DNA of 64,000 nt. Origin: Chelatococcus composti (lineage in GTDB: Bacteria; Pseudomonadota; Alphaproteobacteria; Rhizobiales; Beijerinckiaceae). Made by a program: the position numbers and the translations under genes. Below the pieces are notes generated by a model. It had not been told where the DNA came from. It did not search any database and saw only the letters and a list, made by a program, of their open reading frames with translations. The DNA is taken from contig NZ_JACHEH010000004.1 in NCBI RefSeq assembly GCF_014201415.1, positions 1-64,000 on the forward strand, written 5' to 3'. Shown here piece after piece: positions 6,672 through 15,652 of this stretch. How positions within the stretch are numbered: the stretch's first letter is position 1; each line of letters opens with the position of its first letter.

Positions 6672-7976
6672 TCAGGACCGCCGCAGCACGGCGATGAAGA
6701 AGCCGTCGGTGCCCGTCGTGCGCGGCGTCAGCAGCACGCCGGCATCCGTCCAGCGGTGCGGCACGGCCGCGAGGCCGGCGGCGGCGAGCACTTCGGCTCC
6801 CGGCACGACGGCAAAGCCCGCGTGGCGGGCGAGGAAGGCAGAGACGGCGCCGTCGTTCTCCTCCGGCAGGAGGGAGCAGGTGATGTAGGCGATGCGCCCT
6901 CCCGGGCGGACGAGGCGCGCCGCACGGTCGAGCACCGTGGCCTGCTCCTTCCGGCGTTCGGCGAGTGCGCCTGGCCTGAGGCGCCACTTGGCGTCGGGAT
7001 TGCGGCGCCAGGTGCCCGAGCCGGTGCAGGGCGCGTCCACCACGACACAATCGATGCTACCGGCGAGGTCGGCCAGCGGGTCGGGCCGCGCCGGGTCGTA
7101 GCGGCCCTTGGGCGAGCGCACCTCTACGAGCGTCGCGCCGCTGCGGGCGAGCCGGCCGTGCAGCGGCACGAGGCGGCGCGTATCGACATCTGTCGCGAAC
7201 AGCGCGCCATCGTTGCGCATCAGGGCCGCGAGTGCCAGCGTCTTGCCGCCGGCACCGGCGCAGAGGTCGACGATGCGCTCGCCGGCCTGCGCCAGCGTGA
7301 GGCGCGCGGCGAGCTGCGAGCCCTCGTCCTGGATCTCGAAGCGCCCGTCGAGAAAGCTGGGCTCGCTCTGCAGCGTGGGACCACGGCCGTCCTCGCCCAC
7401 GGCAAAGCGCAGGCCGTCGGCGGAATGCGGCGTCTGCCGTGGAGAAAAGTGCGCCAGCTCCTCGGCGAGGGCCTCCCGGTGCGTCTTCAGTGTGTTGACG
7501 CGGATGTCGAGCGGTGCGCGGGCCACCATGGCCTGCATCTCGTCAACGGTGGCGTCACCGAAGGCGGCCGTGAGCGAGGGCGCCAGCCATTCGGGAAAAT
7601 CCCCCGCCACCGGTGCCGGCGCGTCGTCCAGGGACGGCAGGCTCGCGAGGCGCAGCGTCTCCTTCTCTGTCAGCGGCGCGGGCGCGTGGCGCTCGCCCGA
7701 GAACAGGCCGGCGAGAGCCGTGGCGTCGAGCCGACGCAGGCGCACCAGCATGCCGAGCACGATGGCGCGGGGTGTGTCCGCGCCCATCAGGAAGGCAGCG
7801 GATGCCCGGCAGCGCAGGGCGTCGTAGACGAGGCTCGCCACCGCCGCCCGGTCTTTCGAGCCGGCGAAGCGGCGCGCAAGCCCCCAGTCCTTCAGTGCGT
7901 CGGGGGCGGGGCGGCGGCGCGTCTGGATGTCGGACAGCACCTCAATGGCTGCCGCGATGCGTGCTGCAGGCGTCAT
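6672..7976 (-). CDS. rsmB: 16S rRNA m5C methyltransferase, RsmB family
   Basis: The 434-residue protein has an N-terminal NusB-like RNA-binding domain (about residues 5-130) and a C-terminal SAM-dependent RNA cytosine-C5 methyltransferase domain. The SAM loop is LCAGAGGKT near 238-246. The two catalytic cysteines are Cys317 in DAPCTGSG and Cys367 in ITCSLLPEEN. In E. coli the family member methylates C967 of 16S rRNA; the exact target here is inferred. Its start overlaps the mtnN stop by four bases, indicating translational coupling. Confidence 0.93.
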   Translation of the reverse strand: MTPAARIAAAIEVLSDIQTRRRPAPDALKDWGLARRFAGSKDRAAVASLVYDALRCRASAAFLMGADTPRAIVLGMLVRLRRLDATALAGLFSGERHAPAPLTEKETLRLASLPSLDDAPAPVAGDFPEWLAPSLTAAFGDATVDEMQAMVARAPLDIRVNTLKTHREALAEELAHFSPRQTPHSADGLRFAVGEDGRGPTLQSEPSFLDGRFEIQDEGSQLAARLTLAQAGERIVDLCAGAGGKTLALAALMRNDGALFATDVDTRRLVPLHGRLARSGATLVEVRSPKGRYDPARPDPLADLAGSIDCVVVDAPCTGSGTWRRNPDAKWRLRPGALAERRKEQATVLDRAARLVRPGGRIAYITCSLLPEENDGAVSAFLARHAGFAVVPGAEVLAAAGLAAVPHRWTDAGVLLTPRTTGTDGFFIAVLRRS

Positions 7977-8638
7977 GGCGCCTTCCTGTCGAGCGTGAAC
8001 GAGCCGTCGCGCACGGCGGCGGCGAAGGTGTCGAGCGCCGCCGCCAGCCGTTCGTCGATAATGTGGAGGTATTCCGTCCAGTCCTCGAACTTCGTTAGTT
8101 CGGAGCGGCCATCGCTGATGCCGCGCAGGCCGACGATGGGCAGGCCGAAGCGCCTGGCGGCGCGCAGCACGGCAAAGGTCTCCATCTCCACCATGTCCGC
8201 CGCGATGGCGTCATAGGCCGCGCCCGTGACGATGTTGGCGCCGGTGGAGACGCTGGCCGCGGGAATGCCGGGGATGCGGTGCGGAATGGGGATCACCGCC
8301 GGCTCGTCAAGCATGGGCGTACGCCCCTTCTCGAAGCCGAGGGGGGAGGCGTCCATGTCGCGGTAGGAGACGCTCGCCACCTGGTAGACCGCGGCATGCT
8401 CCAGCGTGCGCGAGCCAGCCGAGCCGAGGGTGAAGACGAGGTCCGGCAACCGCCCACGGTGGGCGAGCGTGGCGAGCGCCGCGGCCACGGAGGCGGCGGC
8501 CTCGACGGGGCCGACGCCGGTGATCAGCGGGTCGATCTTCTGCCGAAGGTGCGCGCCATACTCCTGCTCCGTCGCCATGACGAAGAGCACGCCGAGCCCG
8601 CCGACGGCCGTGATGTGGCGGCGCGGATCGTCCAGCAC
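7973..8638 (-). CDS. mtnN: 5'-methylthioadenosine/S-adenosylhomocysteine nucleosidase-like protein
   Basis: The 221-residue protein belongs to the purine/uridine phosphorylase-nucleosidase fold. Visible signatures are the early FVMATEQEYG segment, GVGPVEAAAS, TLGSAGS, the substrate-binding VEMETFAVLRAA and the catalytic GISDGRSE segment near residue 175. It would cleave adenine from MTA or SAH, recycling products of SAM use; a phosphorylase-type activity cannot be excluded. It sits 18 bp after guaB and overlaps rsmB, so a purine-salvage gene is embedded in a purine-synthesis operon. Confidence 0.82.
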   Translation of the reverse strand: MLDDPRRHITAVGGLGVLFVMATEQEYGAHLRQKIDPLITGVGPVEAAASVAAALATLAHRGRLPDLVFTLGSAGSRTLEHAAVYQVASVSYRDMDASPLGFEKGRTPMLDEPAVIPIPHRIPGIPAASVSTGANIVTGAAYDAIAADMVEMETFAVLRAARRFGLPIVGLRGISDGRSELTKFEDWTEYLHIIDERLAAALDTFAAAVRDGSFTLDRKAP

Positions 8639-8656
8639 GGTCCTGCCCCCTGCCGG

Positions 8657-10514
<1,858 letters not shown>

Positions 10515-11963
10515 ATGGGGCCAGCCGTGTCACGCAACGTCCTCGTTCCCCTGATCGTCGCCTGCGCCCTGTTCATGGAGAACATGGACTCGACTGTGCT
10601 GTCGACGAGCCTGCCGGTGATCGCCCAGGATCTCGCCGTCGACCCCATCGCGCTCAAGCTCGCCCTCACCTCCTATCTCGTCAGCCTCGCCGTCTTCATT
10701 CCCGTCAGCGGCTGGATGGCGGACCGCTTCGGCGCGCGCACCATCTTCCGCGCCGCCATCGGCGTGTTCATGGGCGGCTCGCTGCTCTGCGCCCTCGCCC
10801 ATTCGCTCGAGTGGTTCGTCGTCGCCCGCTTCGTCCAGGGCATGGGAGGGGCCATGATGGTGCCGGTCGGCCGGCTCGTCATCCTGCGCACGGTGCCCAA
10901 GGCTCAGATGGTGCAGGCGCTGGCCTATCTCACCATTCCGGCCATGGTCGGCCCGGTCGTCGGGCCGCCGCTCGGCGGCTTGATCTCCACCTTCTTCGAC
11001 TGGCGCTGGATCTTCTTCATCAACATCCCCATCGGCCTCGTCGGCATCGTCCTCGCCAGCGTCTTCATCGAGAACGTGCGGGAGCAGGACGTGCCGCCGC
11101 TCGACCTGCCGGGCTTCGCCATGACGGCCGTGGGGCTTTCGGCGCTGATGATGGGCTTCGCCACCGGCGGGCGCCACCTCGTCTCGGAGGAGGTGTCGGT
11201 GCTCCTCGTCCTCGCCGGCACGGTGATGCTCTATTTCTACTGGCGCCACGCCAGGCGTGCGGAGCACCCGGTGCTCGACCTGGCGCTGCTGCGCATCCCG
11301 ACTTTCCGGGCCAGTGTCGCCGGCGGCGGGCTGTTCCGCATCGGCGTCGGGGCGGTGCCCTTCCTGCTGCCGCTGATGCTGCAGCTCGGCTTCGGCCTCA
11401 ATGCCCTGCAGTCGGGTCTCCTGACCTTCGCGGCGGCGGCGGGCGCCCTTTTCATGAAGACGATCGCGGCGCGCATCCTGCGCATGTTCGGCTTCCGCCG
11501 CACGCTCGTCGTCAACTGCGTGCTCGCCTGTGCGTTCCTCGCTGCGACGGGCCTGTTCACGCCCGAGACGCCGCACGTCGTCATCATCACGGTGCTACTC
11601 ATCGGCGGCTTCTTCCGCTCGCTGCAGTTCACCAGCATCAACGCCGTGGGTTACGCGGACGTGACGAGCCGCGACATGAGCCTCGCCACGAGCTTTGCCA
11701 GCGTAGCGCAGCAGATCTCCCTTTCCATGGGCGTCGCCGTAGGGGCGCTGGCGCTGGAGGCGACAGGCTACGTGCGCGGAACGGACGGCCTGACTGCCGG
11801 CGACTTCGGGCCCGCCTTCGTCGTCGTCGCCCTCATCTCGCTGTCGTCCCTCGCCTTCTGGCTGCGGCTGGCGCCGGACGCAGGCGCCGAGGTCTCCGGC
11901 CACGCGCGCACGTCCCGGCAGATCACGGCCGAGGCCGTGCAGGACAACATGCCGGGCCACTGA
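10515..11963 (+). CDS. MFS multidrug efflux transporter, DHA2 type (14 TM)
   Basis: The 482-residue membrane protein is a drug:proton antiporter of the DHA2 family. The first helix carries the family's MENMDSTVLSTSLP signature, followed by loop 2-3 motif GWMADRFGART and helix 5 motif C, seen as GPVVGPPLGG. The predicted 14 transmembrane helices run to near residue 460. Substrates cannot be read from sequence. The start is uncertain: ATG 10515 is given, GTG 10527 fits the family's usual short N-terminus, and GTG 10461 would add 18 residues. It converges on the HAD gene with only a 12-bp gap. Confidence 0.9.
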   Translation: MGPAVSRNVLVPLIVACALFMENMDSTVLSTSLPVIAQDLAVDPIALKLALTSYLVSLAVFIPVSGWMADRFGARTIFRAAIGVFMGGSLLCALAHSLEWFVVARFVQGMGGAMMVPVGRLVILRTVPKAQMVQALAYLTIPAMVGPVVGPPLGGLISTFFDWRWIFFINIPIGLVGIVLASVFIENVREQDVPPLDLPGFAMTAVGLSALMMGFATGGRHLVSEEVSVLLVLAGTVMLYFYWRHARRAEHPVLDLALLRIPTFRASVAGGGLFRIGVGAVPFLLPLMLQLGFGLNALQSGLLTFAAAAGALFMKTIAARILRMFGFRRTLVVNCVLACAFLAATGLFTPETPHVVIITVLLIGGFFRSLQFTSINAVGYADVTSRDMSLATSFASVAQQISLSMGVAVGALALEATGYVRGTDGLTAGDFGPAFVVVALISLSSLAFWLRLAPDAGAEVSGHARTSRQITAEAVQDNMPGH

Positions 11964-11975
11964 AGGGTGCAAGGG

Positions 11976-12623
11976 TCAGGCGGCTGCCAGGAGGCTGCTG
12001 ACGACCTGCGGCAGCTCCGCGGGCACCGCGCAGATGTGGCGGGCGCCGGCCTCGGCCAGCTCGCCATGGCTGCCGTAGCCCCAGGCCACGCCGATGCACG
12101 GTACGCCGTTGCGCGCAGCGCCGAGGACGTCGTGCTTGCGGTCGCCGATCATCAGCGTCCCGGCCGGCGCTAGCCCCTCGGTGGCGAGGATATGGGCGAT
12201 GAGCTCGCCCTTGTTGTCGTGCGTGCCGTCCAGCTCCGCGCCGTGAATGGTGACGAAGCGGTCGGCGAGGCCGAAGTGGGCGAGCACGCGCCGCGCATAG
12301 AAGTGCGGCTTGGAGGTCGCGACGAAAAGGCGGTAGCCGTCCGCGGCGAGCCTGTCGAGCGTCTCCGGCATGCCGGGGATGACGATGGCATCCTTGTAGC
12401 CGGTTGCGCCGTACTGCTCGCGGTAGAGCTCGATCGCCCGCTCCACCAGCGCCTCGCCGAGCAGCGTGCGGAAGGTTTCGCGCAGCGGCGGACCGATGAC
12501 CCAGGCCAGGTCGTCCTCCTCCGGCGCGGGCCGGCCAAGCGTTGCGAGCGCATAGCGCACCGCGCCCGTGATGCCCGGCTTCGGGTCGGTGATGGTGCCG
12601 TCGAGGTCAAAAAGCAGGTTCAT
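11976..12623 (-). CDS. HAD-superfamily phosphatase, phosphoglycolate phosphatase-like
   Basis: The 215-residue protein carries all HAD motifs: motif I FDLDGTITD with two catalytic Asp (residues 6 and 8), motif II threonine/serine in VATSKP, and motifs III-IV with a lysine region and the acidic pair in MIGDRKHD near residue 165. A four-helix cap sits between motifs I and II (subclass C1), as in phosphoglycolate phosphatases. The substrate is not certain; 5'-nucleotidase activity is possible. The start at 12623 is fixed by GGGAGGAGC just upstream. Confidence 0.88.
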   Translation of the reverse strand: MNLLFDLDGTITDPKPGITGAVRYALATLGRPAPEEDDLAWVIGPPLRETFRTLLGEALVERAIELYREQYGATGYKDAIVIPGMPETLDRLAADGYRLFVATSKPHFYARRVLAHFGLADRFVTIHGAELDGTHDNKGELIAHILATEGLAPAGTLMIGDRKHDVLGAARNGVPCIGVAWGYGSHGELAEAGARHICAVPAELPQVVSSLLAAA

Positions 12624-12690
12624 GCGCTCCTCCCGTCGCCTGTCCCAGCCTCGATAAGGGCGGGCGGGCGAAGGGGCAAGGGCCGCAGGA

Positions 12691-13491
12691 TCAACCTTGG
12701 CCATCGTCCCGCAGAGGCTGCGTCACGAGACGATCCAGCCGTCGTTCGCACGGGTCGCGGAACTCGCGGAGCCCGAGCGTCATGCCCTCGTGGCCCTGCT
12801 CCGGCTCGGGCCGGTAGGTGCCGAACAGCCTGTCCCACCAGGGCAGGTTGAAGCCGAAGTTGCTGTCCGTCTCCCGGCGCACTGCAGAATGGTGCACGCG
12901 GTGCATGTCCGGCGTCACCACAAGCCAGCGCAGCACCGGCTCGAGCCGCGCCGGGATGCGGATGTTGGCGTGGTTGAACATGGAGGTGGCGTTGAGCAAC
13001 ACCTCGAAGGCGAGCACCGCCGCCGGCGGGGCGCCGAGGACGAGGATGGCCACGCCCTTGATGGCGAGCGACAGCAGGATCTCCCCCGGATGGAAACGCC
13101 CGCCGGAGGATACGTCGATCACCGTGTCGGTGTGATGCACCCTGTGCAGCCGCCACAGCAGCGGAACATGATGAAAAACAACATGTTGCGCGTAGATGAC
13201 AAGATCCAGAATCACCACGCTCGCGACGAAGGCGAGCCAGGGCGGCACGCCGAGAAGCGGCAGGAGCCCCCAGCCCCGCGCCTCGACAGCGATCGCGATG
13301 CCAACCGCCGAGGCCGGCGCCACCAGGCGCACCACGAGCACGTCGACGACGAGAATTGCGAGGTTGTTCGTCCAGCGCACCGGCCGGTCAGCCGCATCGT
13401 GCCGGCGCGGAGCCAGCGCCTCCCACAGCGCCATGGCCGCGAAGACGGCGAGGAAGGCACCGAGCCTGATAGCGGCTTCGCCCGTCAGCAT
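12691..13491 (-). CDS. Sterol desaturase / fatty acid hydroxylase family membrane protein
   Basis: The 266-residue integral membrane protein has the di-iron histidine clusters of the family: HVVFHH (about 102-107), HRVHH (about 115-119), NHANI region and a second HRVHH (about 197-201). Four to five hydrophobic helices surround them. The family inserts hydroxyl groups or double bonds in lipids, carotenoids or sterol-like substrates using oxygen; the substrate here is unknown. Upstream DNA carries three regularly spaced GANTC-containing repeats. A 67-bp gap separates its stop from the HAD gene, read in the same direction. Confidence 0.88.
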   Translation of the reverse strand: MLTGEAAIRLGAFLAVFAAMALWEALAPRRHDAADRPVRWTNNLAILVVDVLVVRLVAPASAVGIAIAVEARGWGLLPLLGVPPWLAFVASVVILDLVIYAQHVVFHHVPLLWRLHRVHHTDTVIDVSSGGRFHPGEILLSLAIKGVAILVLGAPPAAVLAFEVLLNATSMFNHANIRIPARLEPVLRWLVVTPDMHRVHHSAVRRETDSNFGFNLPWWDRLFGTYRPEPEQGHEGMTLGLREFRDPCERRLDRLVTQPLRDDGQG

Positions 13492-13543
13492 TGGCGACGC
13501 TCCCCGGTCACCCGTGCATGATCGGCCCTGACACGGAGTTAGG

Positions 13544-13599
13544 AAACTGATTCAGGTTCCTCACATTCTGATTCAGCCAGTTGAGAAACTGATTCAACC
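13544..13599. repeat. Three CTGATTCA repeats with GANTC sites, upstream of the desaturase-like gene
   Basis: CTGATTCA occurs at 13547-13554, 13569-13576 and 13589-13596, with starts 22 and 20 bp apart, close to two helical turns. Flanking bases are also similar (AAACTGATTCA at first and third copies). Each contains GATTC, a GANTC site, the target of the CcrM methyltransferase and the GcrA regulator in alphaproteobacteria. They lie about 53-108 bp before the desaturase-like start, a position fit for an operator. Confidence 0.6.
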
Positions 13600-13607
13600 G
13601 GCGCCGA

Positions 13608-14399
13608 TCAGCGAGTCTCTTCAGAATCTTGCGCGGGGTCCTTCGCGCGGCCTCTGAATCCCGTCGCGAGCACATAGAGTTCGGCCGAATCCGCGCGACT
13701 CGCCGCCGGCTTCACGTGACGGACGGTGGCAAAGTCGCGCTTGAGGTCGGCGAGCAGGGAGCTTTCCGTGCCTCCCTGCAGCACCTTCGCAAGGAAGGCT
13801 CCCCCCGGCGCCAGCACCTGGCGGGCGAAGTCGATGGCGGCCTCGGCCAGGCCCATGATCTTGAGATGGTCGGTCTTCTTGTGGCCCGTGGCATTAGCCG
13901 CCATGTCGGACATGACGACATCGGCCTGCCCACCGAGCATGGTGACGAGCCGCTCGGGCGCCTCCGGGCTCAGGAAATCGAGCTGCTCGAAGATGACGCC
14001 CGGGATGGGCTCGATATCGAGCAGGTCGATGCCGACCACCCGCCCGCGCCCGGACTCGACGCCCACCCTGCGCGCTGCGACCTGCGACCAGCCGCCGGGG
14101 GCCGCCCCGAGATCCACCACCCGGTGGCCGGGCTTGAACAGCCTGTACTTGTCGTCGATCTCGATGAGCTTGTAGGCGGCGCGCGAGCGGTACCCCTCGC
14201 GCTTGGCGCGGGCCACGTAAGGGTCGTTGAGCTGGCGCTCCAGCCAGCGCGTGGAGGCGACGGAGCGCTTGCCCGCCGTCTTGACCCGCACCTTCAGGCC
14301 GCGCGGACCCTCGCGCCCGCTGCCACCGCGCCTCGCGCCACCGGCTTTCGCGCCCCCTGCCCCGCGCCCGGACTTGTCGCCGGAACCCGCATCACTCAC
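13608..14399 (-). CDS. rlmE: 23S rRNA 2'-O-methyltransferase RlmE (FtsJ/RrmJ)
   Basis: The 263-residue enzyme methylates the ribose of a uridine in the 23S A-loop (U2552 in E. coli). The SAM site is [14 protein letters not shown], and the K-D-K-E catalytic tetrad is visible in [26 protein letters not shown] and DSAELYVLA. An N-terminal tail of about 45 residues rich in Gly, Arg and Lys is longer than in E. coli, as often in alphaproteobacteria. The start is GTG, overlapping the upstream gene's stop by four bases (GTGA), so the two are translationally coupled. Confidence 0.95.
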   Translation of the reverse strand: MSDAGSGDKSGRGAGGAKAGGARRGGSGREGPRGLKVRVKTAGKRSVASTRWLERQLNDPYVARAKREGYRSRAAYKLIEIDDKYRLFKPGHRVVDLGAAPGGWSQVAARRVGVESGRGRVVGIDLLDIEPIPGVIFEQLDFLSPEAPERLVTMLGGQADVVMSDMAANATGHKKTDHLKIMGLAEAAIDFARQVLAPGGAFLAKVLQGGTESSLLADLKRDFATVRHVKPAASRADSAELYVLATGFRGRAKDPAQDSEETR

Positions 14400-15574
14400 C
14401 GCGTCGTACCCTTCTGCCAGACGCCATCCTCACCCATCAGGCCCATGAGGATGCCTTCCCGCAAACCTCTGTCGGCGATTCGCAGCCGTTCGCAAGGGAA
14501 GGCGCGGCGGATGGCCTCGAGAATGGCGCAGCCGGCCAGCACGAGGTCGGCCCGCTCGCGGCCGATGCAGGGGTTGGCGGCGCGCTCGCCGTACTCGGCG
14601 GCGATGAGCCGCTCGATGACGCGCGTCGCATCGACGTTGGCCATCCACAGGCCATCGACACGGCGCCGGTCGTAGCGCGGCAGATCGAGGTGCACCCCGG
14701 CGATGGTCGTCACCGTGCCGGAGGTGCCGAGCAGATGGAAATGGCGGCCCCGGCTCGCCTCGCGCGCGCGCTCGGCGAAGCCGGCGAGCAGCACGGACAC
14801 TTCCTCCACCATGGCCTCGAAGATGTCGCGCGTCACATCGATGCCGCCATGGCGCTCGGCCAGGGTGACGACGCCAGTCGGCAGCGATTCCCACGCCTGC
14901 ACGTGGCGGCCGGGATCATCGTCGAGACCGCCGGAAAAGCCGGAGACCCAGGCGATCTCGGTAGACCCCCCACCGATGTCGAAGACGATGGCGCCGTCCG
15001 CATTCGGATCGAGCAGGCTGGCGCAGCCGCGCACGGCGAGGAAGGCTTCCGTCCGCCGGTCGACGACTTCGAGGTGCAGCCCCGTCTCTCGGGCAACGCG
15101 GGAGATGAATGCCGGCCCGTTGACGGCCGAACGGCAGGCCTCCGTCGCGACGAGGCGCGCCCGGGTAACGCCGCGCGCCTCCATCTTCGCCCGGCAGATC
15201 TTGAGCGCCTCGATGGCACGGGCGATGGCCGGCTCGCCGAGGACGTTGGCTGTGCCGAGCCCCTCTCCCAAACGCACGATGCGCGAGAAGGCGTCGATCA
15301 CGCGAAAGCCGCCGCGCGTCGGCTCTGCCACCAGAAGACGGCAGTTGTTGGTGCCGAGATCGAGCGCCGCATAGGCCGTGGCGCCCCCCGGCCGGTTGCG
15401 GAAACGCCGGCGCGGGCCGCGTCTGTGCGGCCGCCCGTGCGAGCCGGCCCCCTCGCGCAGCGCCTCCGCCCCCCGCGTGTGGCGCGTTTCGAGAGGCGGA
15501 ACCGGCGATGCCCCTTCAAGGGCGCCGAGGTCGTCGATGACCGTCACGGTCGAAATCCCGGTCAGGCGCTGCAT
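14396..15574 (-). CDS. Ppx/GppA family phosphatase
   Basis: The 392-residue protein has the ASKHA fold of exopolyphosphatase / guanosine pentaphosphatase enzymes: the phosphate-1 loop [11 protein letters not shown], the conserved [11 protein letters not shown] segment, the phosphate-2 loop [12 protein letters not shown] and LGTSGTVTT. It would hydrolyse polyphosphate or pppGpp, linking it to stringent or phosphate stress, though small single-domain forms vary in substrate. The order Ppx/GppA-rlmE is common in Rhizobiales. The start is unsettled: ATG 15574 is given; TTG 15637 would add 21 residues. No strong ribosome binding site is present at either. Confidence 0.88.
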   Translation of the reverse strand: MQRLTGISTVTVIDDLGALEGASPVPPLETRHTRGAEALREGAGSHGRPHRRGPRRRFRNRPGGATAYAALDLGTNNCRLLVAEPTRGGFRVIDAFSRIVRLGEGLGTANVLGEPAIARAIEALKICRAKMEARGVTRARLVATEACRSAVNGPAFISRVARETGLHLEVVDRRTEAFLAVRGCASLLDPNADGAIVFDIGGGSTEIAWVSGFSGGLDDDPGRHVQAWESLPTGVVTLAERHGGIDVTRDIFEAMVEEVSVLLAGFAERAREASRGRHFHLLGTSGTVTTIAGVHLDLPRYDRRRVDGLWMANVDATRVIERLIAAEYGERAANPCIGRERADLVLAGCAILEAIRRAFPCERLRIADRGLREGILMGLMGEDGVWQKGTTR

Positions 15575-15652
15575 GCCACCGGCAGGACAGCGCAATCCAT
15601 TCGCAACCAGACTACATAGAGGGGCAGTCTGTGCCAAGCGTGCAGCGGGATC

